Positions 1 through 10,317 are shown, counted from the stretch's first letter. The stretch: 64,000 nt of DNA from Marinobacter litoralis (GCF_003336705.1 NZ_QMDL01000003.1:434211-498210); one strand, 5' to 3'. Program-made: numbers and translations. Notes: generated from the sequence alone by a model not told the origin.

Positions 1-1076
1 TTACCTATGAACGGGAATGGCGCAGCGCCCACGGGGTGGAACCGGCAGCACACACTCAAACCCCATTGCCGTATCAGGCACCGGAAGAGCCCATCAGCCT
101 GAACGACCTGGCCGGTTTTCTGAAAAAGCCCATCGAAACCTTCTATCAACGCCGCCTGCAGGTACGCTTTGAAGAGGTGGAAAACGACGACACCGACAAC
201 GAAAACTTCGACCTGAACGGGCTGGACCGTTGGCGTCTGGACAACGAACTGATCCAGCAAAGCCTGCTCAAAGCCGGCACCGAAGAAGAACTGCACGATC
301 GGCTGGAAACCACGCTGGACCGCATGGCCCGGCGGGGTGACCTCGGCATGGGCGTGACCGAACACCGACTACGCAGCGAACTGTCCGGGCGCTTGCCGAA
401 CCTGTTCGGGCGCTACCAAAGCGCGCTGGCGGAATGGCCCGAAGCCGTGGCTGAACCCTTGGCCTTCAACTACGCGTTTAAACAGTCCACCGGCACCGTG
501 GAAGTGGCCGACCTGATTGATGGCCTGCGCCGCAATGCCAACGGCGATCTGTGCCGACTGGTGGTGGCCAGCTCCAGTTTGCTGACCGGTTCCGGTTACA
601 GCAAGAAAGTGCGCTACGCCAACCTGATGCGGGACTGGCTGATCCATCTGGCCGGACAGCTCAGCGGCCAACCGTTTGCAACGCTGATTCTGGGTAAGGA
701 AGAAGACCGTAAGTTCAGCTTTGCCCCGATGACACCCGAAACGGCCAAGCACCGCTTTGACACCGTCCTGAAACGCTGGATGGAAGCCACCACCCGGGCC
801 TTACCGATTCACTGCGACGCCGGTTTTGCCTGGGTCACCAGTTTCTACGGCGGCAAAAAGTACGTGGGCGATCACGAACGCGCCATTGATGAAGCCGAGA
901 ACGCCTACACCACCGCTTTGACCAGAGACACCGGCTACCTGCGCGGTGCTTTCGAAACGCCGGAATCACTCATGGCCAGTGGGGAATTTGAAGCGCTCCT
1001 GCACGACTTATATGTCCCCCTGTGGGAAGCAGAGCAGGGCAAGTCCGCGGCTGAACAGATCGAGAGCATGGAATGA
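1..1076 (+). CDS. recC: RecC, exonuclease V gamma subunit (3' part only)
   Basis: The reading frame is open from base 3, so the gene starts left of the window and only about 357 C-terminal residues are present. RecC is the Chi-recognition and scaffold subunit of the RecBCD helicase-nuclease, which processes double-strand DNA ends. The fragment carries the segment typical of RecC C-terminal regions, an 'L..FLKKPIETFYQRRL.V.F' stretch near the start of the visible part. It is followed by the acidic linker and the small all-helical tail. Its TGA stop overlaps the recB ATG (ATGA), so the two are translationally coupled. The gene order recC-recB-recD is the one seen in pseudomonads. Identification rests on this fragment plus its neighbours. 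Confidence 0.9.
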   Translation, partial: TYEREWRSAHGVEPAAHTQTPLPYQAPEEPISLNDLAGFLKKPIETFYQRRLQVRFEEVENDDTDNENFDLNGLDRWRLDNELIQQSLLKAGTEEELHDRLETTLDRMARRGDLGMGVTEHRLRSELSGRLPNLFGRYQSALAEWPEAVAEPLAFNYAFKQSTGTVEVADLIDGLRRNANGDLCRLVVASSSLLTGSGYSKKVRYANLMRDWLIHLAGQLSGQPFATLILGKEEDRKFSFAPMTPETAKHRFDTVLKRWMEATTRALPIHCDAGFAWVTSFYGGKKYVGDHERAIDEAENAYTTALTRDTGYLRGAFETPESLMASGEFEALLHDLYVPLWEAEQGKSAAEQIESME

Positions 1077-4000
1077 CAGAGCAAACGAACAACCGAAATC
1101 CCAATCTCGACCCGTTGGCATTGCCCCTGAACGGCAGCGCCCTGATCGAAGCCAGTGCCGGTACCGGGAAAACCTTTACCATCGCCATTTTGTATGTGCG
1201 CTTGGTGCTGGGTCACGGTCAGATAGAGCAAAGCCCGTTGCAAGATCTATTGCCACCGAACCTGTTGGTGGTGACCTTTACCGAAGCCGCCACCAAAGAA
1301 CTCCGGGACCGTATCCGCACCCGGCTGACCCAGGCCGCCGAGGTGTTTTCCGAGCACGCCGCCAGCCTTGAGCCATCACCGGAAACGGCACTTATCCACA
1401 AGCTTCGGGACGACAGCTATCCAGACCCGGCCAGCTGGCCCGACTGCCGCAAAAAACTGCTGCTCGCCGCCGAATGGATGGACGAAGCCGCCGTATCCAC
1501 CATCCACGGCTTCTGCAATCGCATGTTGAGCGAGCACGCTTTCGACAGTGGCAGTCTGTTCAAACTTACGCTGGAAACCGACCAGAGCGAGTTGTTGGAC
1601 GAGGTCGCCCGGGATTACTGGCGTACCTTTGTTTACCCACTACCGCCGGCACTGATGGATGAAGCCCTGAGCCATTGGAAAACCCCCACGGATCTTCGCA
1701 CGGCCGTCCGCAACCTAATCGGCGATCCCGAAAGCCTCGGCACGCCACCCGCAGATGTGCATAACGCCATCGAACAGGCCGTCACCGAAAGAGAAAACCA
1801 GTCAAACGCGCTGAAACGCTATGACTGGGCCAAGTGGCAGGGGGAAGTAGCCGATCTACTGAACGAGCTCAACAAGAACAAGCGGCTACACGGTGGCAGC
1901 AAGAACGCCATGCTGAAAGTCTGGGACACCTTGGTGGATTGGGCTGGCTCCAACGACTTGCTGCCGGAGAAGCTGGACTCAGCCGCGGGCTTCAAAAACC
2001 AGACCCCCGAAGGGTTGGATAACATCCTGAAAGGTGACGACCCGGCCCCGTATCATCCGGCGTTCGACGCGCTTGAAGAACTGATCGAATTCGGCCAGAA
2101 CCAACCCAGCGCGAAATCCGACATCCTGCGCCACGCCAGTCACTGGATTGCGCAACGCCTGGAAGATGAAAAACAGAAACGTTCGGAAATGGGCTTCGAC
2201 GACCTGCTGACCCGGCTCGACGATGCCCTGCACGGCCCCCGGGGCGAACAACTGGCCGCCACCATTCGCCGCCAGTTTCCGGTGGCATTGATTGATGAAT
2301 TTCAGGATACCGACCCGGTTCAGTACCGGATTTTCGACCGTATTTACCGGGTTGAAGAGAACCACCCGGATACCTGCCTGCTGATGATCGGAGACCCGAA
2401 ACAAGCCATCTACGGCTTCCGCGGCGCGGATATCTATACCTATCTGCAAGCCCGTCTGGGGGTGCAAGACCGTACCTACACGTTGGGGACAAACTTCCGC
2501 TCTGCACAAACCATGGTGTCTGCGGTAAACCGGGTGTTCGAATACAGCGACCAACACAGCCGCAACGGTGCCTTCCTGTTTGGTCAGGGCGATACCTCCC
2601 CCTTACCGTTTCAGGGTGTCGCGGCCAACGGCACCAAACGGGTGTGGTCGGTGACCGGAGAACCTCAACCCAGCCTGATATTCTGGACCCACGAGTCCGG
2701 CGATACCCATAAAGACGGCAGCCCCAAAGCGATCGCCAAAGGCACCGCCACCGCCGATATCGCCGAAACCTGTGCCAGTGAAATCGCGCGCCTGCTAACT
2801 CTGGGGCAGGGCCAGAAGGCTGGTTTTGTGTTGCAGGATGATCCGAACGATCTGGAACCGGTCAGCCCGCAAGACATTGCCGTGCTGGTCAACAACCGGG
2901 ATGAAGCCAGTGCCGTTCGCGATGCACTGGGCCGCCGGCGCATCAAAAGCGTGTACTTGTCCGACCGGGGCTCGGTGCTGACATCGCCGGAAGCCAAAGA
3001 AGTGTTGTCGTGGTTGCGAGCCTTTGCCGAACCCCGGCAACTGGCTTACATCCGGGCTGCGCTGGCAACCCCCACTTTGGGTCAATCCTGGCAGGCGATG
3101 AACCAGTTGCTCACCGATGAGTTGGTGCTGGAACGAGAAATAGAGCGCTTTATCGGTTATCAACAGCAATGGCAGAACCAAGGCGTGCTGCCGATGCTGC
3201 GCAGCTTCCTGATGGATTTTGAAGTGCCCGGACGTTTGCTCCAACGGCCCGATGGCGAGCGCCGGTTGACCGACATTCTGCACATTGCCGAACTGCTGCA
3301 ACAAGACAGCCTGCAACTGGACGGCGAACACGCGCTGGTACACCATTTCACGCAGATTCTTCGCGCTGCCGACGAGGAAGATGAACACCGCACACTGCGA
3401 CTCGAAAGCGATGCCGCCTTAGTGAAAGTGATTACTGTGCATAAGTCCAAAGGACTGGAATACCCCTTGGTGTTCCTGCCCTTTGGCACCGCCTACCGGG
3501 CCCAGAGCGAAAAGCAGTCGTTTGTCAGCTACCACGACAGCGACAACAAACTGATCACCGTATTCGACCCGAGTGCCGAGGATGTCGCCAAAGCCGATCA
3601 GGAACGCTTGGGTGAAGACATCCGTAAGATCTACGTAGCGCTGACCCGGGCAAGGTTCGCCACTTGGGTGGGCGCCGCAGCCCTCGACAACTGGCAACAA
3701 AGCGGATTGGGATACCTGATATCCGGCAGCGGGGCAGAAAGCATCGGCCAGTGCCTGAACACCTTGGCTGAGGGCAGGCCGGAGATTACCGTCACTCCGC
3801 TACCGGAGCCGGAAGACACGCTCTACACCGAACAGGCACCGGAAGCGCTTGGTCCGGCACTGGTTTCCAGCCGGGAAGCCAAAGAAGACTGGTGGATTGC
3901 CAGCTATTCGTCGATCGAATACACCGGTATGGCCGGCACCGGCATTGTGTTCACCGGTGAGGTTGAAGACGCTGAAACCCAGAACCTGCTGGAAGAAAGC

Positions 4001-4798
4001 GCCCAGAATACCGAGGAAGACACTGCAGTGGTGACAGACCAGCGCAACCATCACCACTTTCCGAAAGGCGCGGGACCCGGCACCTTCCTGCATGAGCTGT
4101 TGGAGTGGTGCACCCACCACGGCTTCCAGTGGGTTGTGGATAACCCCGAGCAACTGCGGGAGCAACTGACCCGCCGCTGCAGTACTCGCGGCTGGAGTGA
4201 TTGGGTTGAACCCTTGCAGCACTGGCTGCTGGCGCTGATGACTCAGCCCATCCCACTGCAACGTTCGGGCGATGAACGGGTGAGCCTGGCCGGGCTAACC
4301 AGCCTGCGCCCGGAACTGGAATTCTGGTTCGAAAGCCGCAACGTCAATGTGCAAAAGCTCGACGAGTTGGTTAAAGCACACACGCTCAACGCCGCCGACC
4401 GACCACAGGCCGAGGCAAAACGCTTCAACGGCATGATCAAAGGGTTTATTGATTTGGTGTTCGAGCACAACGGGCAGTATTACGTGCTGGATTATAAATC
4501 CAATACCTTGGGTGAAGATGACAGCGCCTACACCGACCAAGCCATGGGCGAGGCCATTCTGGATAAACGCTACGATTTGCAGTACGTGCTTTACCTGCTG
4601 GCCCTGCACCGTTTGCTCACAGCCCGTTTGCTGAATTACGACTACGACCAGCATATTGGAGGCGCAGTGTATCTGTTCCTGCGAGGCGTGAACTCGGCCA
4701 CCGGTGGCGCGTTCGTCGACAAACCACCGAAGGCGCTGATCGAGCAACTGGATGCCTTGTTTGATGGCAACGCTGCTTCAGGGGAGGTGGCCGCATGA
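1073..4798 (+). CDS. recB: RecB, exonuclease V beta subunit (helicase-nuclease)
   Basis: RecB is the 3'-5' helicase and sole nuclease of RecBCD, needed for double-strand break repair and for degrading foreign linear DNA. The 1241-residue product has the UvrD/Rep-type motifs in order: Walker A ASAGTGKT at about residues 27-34, the Walker B region IDEFQDTDPVQ at about 405, GDPKQAIYGFRGAD at about 440, and TVHKSKGLEY at about 787. The C-terminal nuclease domain shows the catalytic pattern GFIDLVF near 1123 and VLDYKSN near 1138, where Asp and Lys coordinate and activate the metal site. The length is normal for the family. The start overlaps the recC stop and the end overlaps the recD start. Perfect DnaA-box sequences lie inside it at 1392-1400 and 4135-4143. 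Confidence 0.97.
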   Translation: MTEQTNNRNPNLDPLALPLNGSALIEASAGTGKTFTIAILYVRLVLGHGQIEQSPLQDLLPPNLLVVTFTEAATKELRDRIRTRLTQAAEVFSEHAASLEPSPETALIHKLRDDSYPDPASWPDCRKKLLLAAEWMDEAAVSTIHGFCNRMLSEHAFDSGSLFKLTLETDQSELLDEVARDYWRTFVYPLPPALMDEALSHWKTPTDLRTAVRNLIGDPESLGTPPADVHNAIEQAVTERENQSNALKRYDWAKWQGEVADLLNELNKNKRLHGGSKNAMLKVWDTLVDWAGSNDLLPEKLDSAAGFKNQTPEGLDNILKGDDPAPYHPAFDALEELIEFGQNQPSAKSDILRHASHWIAQRLEDEKQKRSEMGFDDLLTRLDDALHGPRGEQLAATIRRQFPVALIDEFQDTDPVQYRIFDRIYRVEENHPDTCLLMIGDPKQAIYGFRGADIYTYLQARLGVQDRTYTLGTNFRSAQTMVSAVNRVFEYSDQHSRNGAFLFGQGDTSPLPFQGVAANGTKRVWSVTGEPQPSLIFWTHESGDTHKDGSPKAIAKGTATADIAETCASEIARLLTLGQGQKAGFVLQDDPNDLEPVSPQDIAVLVNNRDEASAVRDALGRRRIKSVYLSDRGSVLTSPEAKEVLSWLRAFAEPRQLAYIRAALATPTLGQSWQAMNQLLTDELVLEREIERFIGYQQQWQNQGVLPMLRSFLMDFEVPGRLLQRPDGERRLTDILHIAELLQQDSLQLDGEHALVHHFTQILRAADEEDEHRTLRLESDAALVKVITVHKSKGLEYPLVFLPFGTAYRAQSEKQSFVSYHDSDNKLITVFDPSAEDVAKADQERLGEDIRKIYVALTRARFATWVGAAALDNWQQSGLGYLISGSGAESIGQCLNTLAEGRPEITVTPLPEPEDTLYTEQAPEALGPALVSSREAKEDWWIASYSSIEYTGMAGTGIVFTGEVEDAETQNLLEESAQNTEEDTAVVTDQRNHHHFPKGAGPGTFLHELLEWCTHHGFQWVVDNPEQLREQLTRRCSTRGWSDWVEPLQHWLLALMTQPIPLQRSGDERVSLAGLTSLRPELEFWFESRNVNVQKLDELVKAHTLNAADRPQAEAKRFNGMIKGFIDLVFEHNGQYYVLDYKSNTLGEDDSAYTDQAMGEAILDKRYDLQYVLYLLALHRLLTARLLNYDYDQHIGGAVYLFLRGVNSATGGAFVDKPPKALIEQLDALFDGNAASGEVAA

Positions 4799-7053
4799 GC
4801 CGTACCCGAAATAATGAACACCAGATAACGATGGATTTGGGAGACGGGCACACGGTTGAAGCCTCGAACCCGACTGTGGATAACTCGCGCTTGTTGGCCA
4901 CTGTGGATAAAACCGATGCTCTGCTGGAACAATGGCAGCAGGCTGAGTGGATTCGCCCTCTGGATCTGGGCTTTGCCCGACTGATTCGGGATTTGTCCGA
5001 AGAGCAGGGTGAGCCGCTGCATCCTCTGGTTTTCCTGTTGGCGGCACTGATCTCCCACCAAGTCGGCCGAGGCCACGTGTGCATTGATCTGGCCACTCTG
5101 CTGGACGATGCCGATGCCACCTTGTCGCTTCCCCCGGAGGAACCTTCCAACGAGGCGCAGCCCCGTGTGGATAACTTGAATCAGGCCATGCCACTGGATT
5201 TGAATCACCTGAAACCGGCGGATCTACTGGCCCGAATCTCCCTGCAGGATTGCGTCTCCGCATTGTCGGCATCCTTCGCGGTCAGTGACGGCACCCGCAT
5301 GTCACCTTTGATTCTGACCGAAGGCCGACTTTATCTGCGCCGGCTGTGGCGTTACGAGCAGCGTATTGCCGAGGGCATTTTGCAACGGTTGGCTTTGCCA
5401 TCCCCAATGGCGAAGCCCGATGCGCCCGCCGCGCGCACGCTCTCGCAGGCTTTGAACACGCTGTTCGCTCCAAGCGAAGACATCGATTACCAGAAGCTGG
5501 CTTGTGCCTTGGCTGCACGCAGCTGCTTCTCGGTAATCACCGGCGGCCCGGGCACCGGTAAAACCACCACGGTAGTAAAACTGCTGGCGGCACTGCAAGC
5601 AATCGCGGGTGAATCCCCGGAGCGGGCAGGGCGCAAATACCGCATTCGCTTGGCGGCACCGACCGGTAAAGCCGCCGCACGCCTGAACGAATCCATTGCC
5701 GGCGCGGCCAACCGTTTGCCCTTTTCCGAGTTGCCCGGCCAAGTTGTACTGGACGATATCCCCACCAAAGTCACCACTCTGCATCGGCTACTCGGGAGCC
5801 GCCCGGATTCCCGTAAGTTCCGCCATAACCAAGACAACCCGTTGATGGTGGATATTCTGGTGATCGATGAAGCCTCCATGGTCGATGTAGACCTCATGGC
5901 TTCGGTATTCGATGCGCTGCCCGCCCACGCCCAGCTGATCTTGTTAGGGGACAAAGACCAGCTGGCCTCGGTGGATGCCGGTGCCGTGCTGGGTGAATTG
6001 TGCCAGCGCGCCAAGGCAGGCCATTACACGCCAAATACCGCGGCCTGGCTCGCCGCTATTACGGGTATTCAGATACCAGAAACCTTGATCGACACCCAAG
6101 GCCATGCCTTGGATCAAGCGGTGGCAATGCTGCGTAAAAGTTACCGTTTCGGTGAGGGCAGTGGCATTCGTGCTGTGTCCGAGGCGGTCAATGGTGGTGC
6201 TGTGGATAACTTTATGCGCCAGAAAATGCGCCAAGCCGAGTTCGATGACGTGATCTGGCTGAATGGCCACACGCAAAAACCTGAGCTGGAAAGCGCTCTC
6301 GATCACATCTGCCAGCATGCCATTACCGGAACACCGGAGGCTTTTCGTAACGCGGGCAAGGGCAGGGTCGTGAACGGTGAAGTGCTGCTGCCACCGGTGG
6401 GCTATCGTCACTACCTCGAAATGATGCGGGATCATAATCTCAATGCAGACAGTCCCCGCGAAGCATGGGATGCGCTGGCGCTTCGGGTACTGAATGCCTT
6501 CAACGACTTCCAGATCCTCTGTGCTTTGCGCCGAGGGCCCTGGGGCGTGGAAGGTTTGAACGATCGGGTGGCGCAACACCTGCTGTCGGAAAAACTGATT
6601 TCACGGACGGAGGGCTGGTACCCCGGCCGGCCGGTGCTGGTGACTGGGAACGACTACAACCTCGGCTTGATGAACGGTGATATCGGCATTACCTTCCGTG
6701 TACCTTGGGATAAAACCGCCAACGGCGATGCCAAAGATACCCTGCGAGTGGCCTTCCCGAGTGGTGACAGCAGCGAAGGTATCCGCTGGATTTCCCCCAG
6801 CCGGCTGCAGCAACTGGAAACGGTGTACGCGATGACTGTGCATAAATCCCAGGGTTCGGAGTTTATCCACACCTGTCTGGTGCTCCCCGACCGGCTCAGC
6901 CCGGTATTGACTAAAGAACTGGTGTATACCGGGATTACTCGAGCCAGGCACTGGTTCAGTCTGATCACTGGCGATGCCAAAGTCTTGCAGGACAGCGTTG
7001 AAACACAGGTTGTACGCGCCTCAGGTCTGGCCCAGCGCCTCAGCGAGGATTAA
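4795..7053 (+). CDS. recD: RecD, exonuclease V alpha subunit (5'-3' helicase)
   Basis: RecD is the fast 5'-3' helicase of RecBCD. The 752-residue product contains Walker A GGPGTGKTTT at about residues 249-258, Walker B VIDEASMVD at about 356, and the C-terminal helicase motif TVHKSQGSEF at about 681, followed by a TGITRAR motif. It is longer than the roughly 600 residues of the E. coli protein. Part of the extra length is an N-terminal region of about 100 residues before the first recognisable helices, and another part is an insert around residues 410-560. It overlaps recB by four bases. The 5' part of the gene carries three perfect DnaA-box 9-mers at 4875, 4902 and 5166, with two more at 6201 and 6863. 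Its stop overlaps the end of the convergent ABC transporter gene. Confidence 0.95.
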   Translation: MSRTRNNEHQITMDLGDGHTVEASNPTVDNSRLLATVDKTDALLEQWQQAEWIRPLDLGFARLIRDLSEEQGEPLHPLVFLLAALISHQVGRGHVCIDLATLLDDADATLSLPPEEPSNEAQPRVDNLNQAMPLDLNHLKPADLLARISLQDCVSALSASFAVSDGTRMSPLILTEGRLYLRRLWRYEQRIAEGILQRLALPSPMAKPDAPAARTLSQALNTLFAPSEDIDYQKLACALAARSCFSVITGGPGTGKTTTVVKLLAALQAIAGESPERAGRKYRIRLAAPTGKAAARLNESIAGAANRLPFSELPGQVVLDDIPTKVTTLHRLLGSRPDSRKFRHNQDNPLMVDILVIDEASMVDVDLMASVFDALPAHAQLILLGDKDQLASVDAGAVLGELCQRAKAGHYTPNTAAWLAAITGIQIPETLIDTQGHALDQAVAMLRKSYRFGEGSGIRAVSEAVNGGAVDNFMRQKMRQAEFDDVIWLNGHTQKPELESALDHICQHAITGTPEAFRNAGKGRVVNGEVLLPPVGYRHYLEMMRDHNLNADSPREAWDALALRVLNAFNDFQILCALRRGPWGVEGLNDRVAQHLLSEKLISRTEGWYPGRPVLVTGNDYNLGLMNGDIGITFRVPWDKTANGDAKDTLRVAFPSGDSSEGIRWISPSRLQQLETVYAMTVHKSQGSEFIHTCLVLPDRLSPVLTKELVYTGITRARHWFSLITGDAKVLQDSVETQVVRASGLAQRLSED

Positions 7054-8852
7054 GCCTCGCTGTCGTCATCACTGCGGTGCTGCTGCTCCCACAAATGAGC
7101 GTAGTAGCCGCCGTGGGCCAGCAACTCGTTATGACTGCCGCTCTCGACAATACGGCCCGCATCCATCACCAGTATGGTGTTGGCATCCCGCACCGTTGAA
7201 AGCCTATGGGCAATCACCAAGGTCGTGCGTTGCTGGCTCACTTCTTTCAACGCGCTCAGGATCGCCTGCTCAGACAACGAATCCAGTGACGAGGTCGCTT
7301 CATCCAGAATCAGAATGGGCGGGTTCTTCAGAATCACCCGGGCGATGGCCACCCGTTGTTTTTCCCCACCGGACAACTTCAAACCTCGCTCACCCACCTT
7401 GGTGTTGTACCCTTCCGGCAGGCTATGGATAAAGTTTTCCAGGTGGGCCATCCGAGCAGCCTGATGCACCTCTTCCTCAGTTGCATCCGGGCGGCCATAA
7501 GCCAGGTTCCTGTAGAGGGTATCGTTGAATAACACCGTGTCCTGCGGCACGACGCCAATGGCGGAACGCAGGCTGTCCTGCGTCACTTGCCGGATATCCT
7601 GGCCATCAATGCTGATGCGCCCGTTATCCACATCGTAAAAACGGAACAACAAACGGGCGAGGGTAGACTTGCCGGCGCCACTGGCCCCGACCACGGCTAC
7701 GGTATGGCCAGCCGGAATGGAGAAGTTCACGTCCTGAAGAATCGGCCGGTCTGCCCGATAGGCAAAATGAAGATGCTCAAACCGGACTTCCGAGTTATCC
7801 ACAACGAGTTCGGTGGCGTTCGGTGCGTCCTGAATCGCCGGTTTATCCCCAAGCAGTTTGAACAAGCGTTCTACGTTTACCAAGGCCTGACGAATTTCCC
7901 GATAAACGAACCCCAAAGCGTTCAGCGGGATAAACAGCTGCAACAAGTAGGCGTTCACCATCGTGAAATCGCCCAAGGTAATCTCACCGCTGGCCACCTC
8001 CCGCACGGCCATCGTCATGATGACAATCAACGCAACACCGATGATCAACGCCTGGCCGGTGTTCAGGGCCGCCAGTGATAGCCGGTTCTTCAGACGTGCC
8101 TGTTCCCAGTTATCCAGATCCTGGTCGTACAGCTCTGCCTCATAACGCTCGTTGTTGAAGTATTTGACCGTCTCGTAGTTCAGCAGGCTGTCGATCGCCC
8201 GAGAATTGGACTCGTTGTCCCGCGCGTTGGCTTCCCGAACAAATTGGGTGCGCCATTCTGTGATCTTGATGGAATACACCACGTACACCACCACCGCCAC
8301 CAATATGGCCATTACGTAACCGACGTTGAAGACGACCAACAGAATGCCGGCAACCATCAGGATTTCCAGCAACGTGGGTACAATGTTGAACAAGGTAAAG
8401 CGCAACAAGAAACTAATACCGTTGGTACCGCGTTCAATATCCCGTGCCAGTCCGCCGGTTTTACGATCCAGATGAAAACTTAGCTCTCGCTGGTGTAAGT
8501 GCTCGAATACCCGTAAAGACACGCGCCGCATAGCCCGTTCCGCGACTCGAGCAAACACCGCGTCTCTCAATTCGCTGAACAGGGTACTTCCGAAGCGCAG
8601 GCCACCGTAAGCCAACACCAAGAACACCGGAATCCACAGCACCATGTCGGCGGCCTGGGTCTGGTCCAGATAGTCGACAATGTATTTCAGCGCGATGGGC
8701 GTGGCGACGGTCGCCAACTTCGCCAGCACCAACAAAGACAGCGCCAGCACCACCCGGCCACGGAATTCGGCCAGATAAGGCCACAGCCCGGCAACCAGTT
8801 TCCAATCGGGTTTGTGATCGGCCGGGTAATCATTATCGGCGTAAGCGCGCAC
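7050..8852 (-). CDS. ABC exporter, fused membrane and ATPase domains
   Basis: This 600-residue half-transporter has a six-helix membrane domain over roughly residues 20-330 and a C-terminal ATPase. The ATPase shows Walker A GASGAGKST near 388, the signature LSGGEKQR near 492 and Walker B ILILDEATSSLD near 515. The arrangement and the sequence style 'FARDIERGTNGISFLLRF' in the membrane domain resemble the ATM1/HMT1 group of exporters, which move glutathione or sulfur-containing compounds, rather than lipid A flippase MsbA. The substrate cannot be read from sequence. It would work as a homodimer in the inner membrane. It is convergent with recD, overlapping by four bases, and has no operon partner. 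DnaA-box 9-mers occur inside it at 7624 and 7795. Confidence 0.88.
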   Translation of the reverse strand: MRAYADNDYPADHKPDWKLVAGLWPYLAEFRGRVVLALSLLVLAKLATVATPIALKYIVDYLDQTQAADMVLWIPVFLVLAYGGLRFGSTLFSELRDAVFARVAERAMRRVSLRVFEHLHQRELSFHLDRKTGGLARDIERGTNGISFLLRFTLFNIVPTLLEILMVAGILLVVFNVGYVMAILVAVVVYVVYSIKITEWRTQFVREANARDNESNSRAIDSLLNYETVKYFNNERYEAELYDQDLDNWEQARLKNRLSLAALNTGQALIIGVALIVIMTMAVREVASGEITLGDFTMVNAYLLQLFIPLNALGFVYREIRQALVNVERLFKLLGDKPAIQDAPNATELVVDNSEVRFEHLHFAYRADRPILQDVNFSIPAGHTVAVVGASGAGKSTLARLLFRFYDVDNGRISIDGQDIRQVTQDSLRSAIGVVPQDTVLFNDTLYRNLAYGRPDATEEEVHQAARMAHLENFIHSLPEGYNTKVGERGLKLSGGEKQRVAIARVILKNPPILILDEATSSLDSLSEQAILSALKEVSQQRTTLVIAHRLSTVRDANTILVMDAGRIVESGSHNELLAHGGYYAHLWEQQHRSDDDSEA

Positions 8853-8891
8853 AGAGCATCCTCAAGTTCAGAACAAAATCAATGATCAGGC

Positions 8892-8908
8892 TGTGGATAA
8901 ACTTATCC
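8892..8908. repeat. Palindrome containing a perfect DnaA box
   Basis: In the gap between the divergent ABC exporter and gabT genes, TGTGGATAA (8892-8900) is followed by AC-less-than-one-turn spacing and an opposite TTATCCA. The two halves form a 16-base palindrome (TGGATAA-AC-TTATCCA). It could be a paired DnaA site or an operator. Confidence 0.45.
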
Positions 8909-8969
8909 AGCTGCCCGCCTGAGTGTACTTCAGAACGCCGGCCTGTGCCTGCCGTTCACAATGGTCGGT

Positions 8970-8998
8970 TTGTGTGATGGCGACGTACTTCCTACACT
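8970..8998 (+). promoter_or_regulatory. Candidate sigma-70 promoter for gabT
   Basis: TTGTGT at 8970-8975 and TACACT at 8993-8998 are separated by 17 bases. The GTG start of the aminotransferase gene lies about 40 bases downstream. This is a sequence match only. Confidence 0.5.
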
Positions 8999-9039
8999 GA
9001 AGTTAGACATTCGTCACTCAGGCGCAGGGGGATTCACAC

Positions 9040-10317
9040 GTGAACAACCAAGAGCTGCAAGCACTTAAAGAGCGTTACGTCGCTGCAGGAGCTGCCAGTC
9101 CCAATGAACAATTTGCCGATCATGCCCTGAACGCTGAATTGTGGGATGCCGATGGCAAACGAATGATCGATTTTGCCGGGGGCATTGGTGTCCTCAACAT
9201 TGGTCATCGCCATCCAAAAGTGGTGGCCGCGGTCAAAGCCCAACTCGATAAACTGATGCACACATGCCAGACCGTGATGCCCTACGAGGGCTATGTGAAA
9301 GTCGCCCAGAAGCTGAGTGAAGTCACGCCGGTTCGGGGCCACGCTAAAGTGATGCTGGCCAACTCCGGGGCCGAGGCGCTGGAGAACGCAGTGAAGATTG
9401 CCCGCGCTGCGACCGGTAAACCCAACATCATCTGTTTCGATGGCGGCTATCACGGCCGTACCTTCTTCACCATGGCCATGAACGGAAAGGCCGCGCCCTA
9501 CCAAACCTCTTTCGGCCCGATGCCCGGGCTGGTTTATCGGGCGCCGTATCCTGTTCCTTACCACGGTATCTCCGAGGAGGAAGCGCTGCGCGGCCTGATG
9601 ATGACCGTGAAAACCGATTCGCCGGCTCAGGATACAGCCGCGATTGTTCTGGAACCGGTGTTAGGGGAGGGTGGTTTCTACGCTGCCCCGACAAGCTTTT
9701 TGAAGGCGCTTCGACACTTCTGCGATGACAACGATATTCTGTTAATCGTTGATGAAGTTCAGAGTGGTTTTGGACGCACCGGCAAGCTGTTTGCGATCGA
9801 ACACAGCGGCGTGGAGCCGGACATCATGACCATGGCCAAATCCATGGCCGACGGCATGCCGATTTCCGCCGTGGTTGGCACCGATCAAGTGATGGATGCC
9901 TCCGGGCCTAACTCACTGGGTGGTACCTACACCGGAAGCCCCACCGCTTGCGCGGCGGCGTTGGCGGTGTTCGATGTCATCGAGGAAGAAGATATTCTGG
10001 GCAAAAGCCAACGATTGGGTGACACCTTAAGAAACCGGTTCGAGCAATGGCAAAACCAGTTTGCCCACGTCGATAATGTTCGCAACCTTGGCTCAATGGC
10101 GGCTTTCGAACTGGTGGAAAGCAAGGATTCACGTAAACCGCTACCAGAGCTTGCCGCCTCGATTACCAAGAGGGCCAAAGAGAAAGGTCTGATCCTTCTC
10201 AGCTGCGGTATGTTTGGCAACACCTTACGCTTTCTGATGCCGGTAACCATCGAGGATGACGTGCTGGAAGAAGGCCTGAACATCATCGAGGAGTGCCTTA
10301 AAGAAACCGGAGCCTGA
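9040..10317 (+). CDS. gabT: 4-aminobutyrate aminotransferase, class III PLP enzyme
   Basis: The enzyme transfers the amino group of 4-aminobutyrate, and probably related omega-amino acids, to 2-oxoglutarate, giving succinic semialdehyde and glutamate. The 425-residue product is full length. It shows the class III features NSGAEALENAVKIAR (about 104-118), the cofactor aspartate in IVDEVQSGFGRTG (about 235-247) and the PLP lysine in MAKSMADG, Lys267. Start: GTG at 9040, preceded by CAGGGGG with good spacing and by a plausible promoter. No gabD (succinic semialdehyde dehydrogenase) is adjacent, so the pathway partner must be elsewhere. A strong terminator follows. Related class III enzymes acting on beta-alanine or putrescine are hard to exclude by eye. 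Confidence 0.88.
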   Translation: MNNQELQALKERYVAAGAASPNEQFADHALNAELWDADGKRMIDFAGGIGVLNIGHRHPKVVAAVKAQLDKLMHTCQTVMPYEGYVKVAQKLSEVTPVRGHAKVMLANSGAEALENAVKIARAATGKPNIICFDGGYHGRTFFTMAMNGKAAPYQTSFGPMPGLVYRAPYPVPYHGISEEEALRGLMMTVKTDSPAQDTAAIVLEPVLGEGGFYAAPTSFLKALRHFCDDNDILLIVDEVQSGFGRTGKLFAIEHSGVEPDIMTMAKSMADGMPISAVVGTDQVMDASGPNSLGGTYTGSPTACAAALAVFDVIEEEDILGKSQRLGDTLRNRFEQWQNQFAHVDNVRNLGSMAAFELVESKDSRKPLPELAASITKRAKEKGLILLSCGMFGNTLRFLMPVTIEDDVLEEGLNIIEECLKETGA

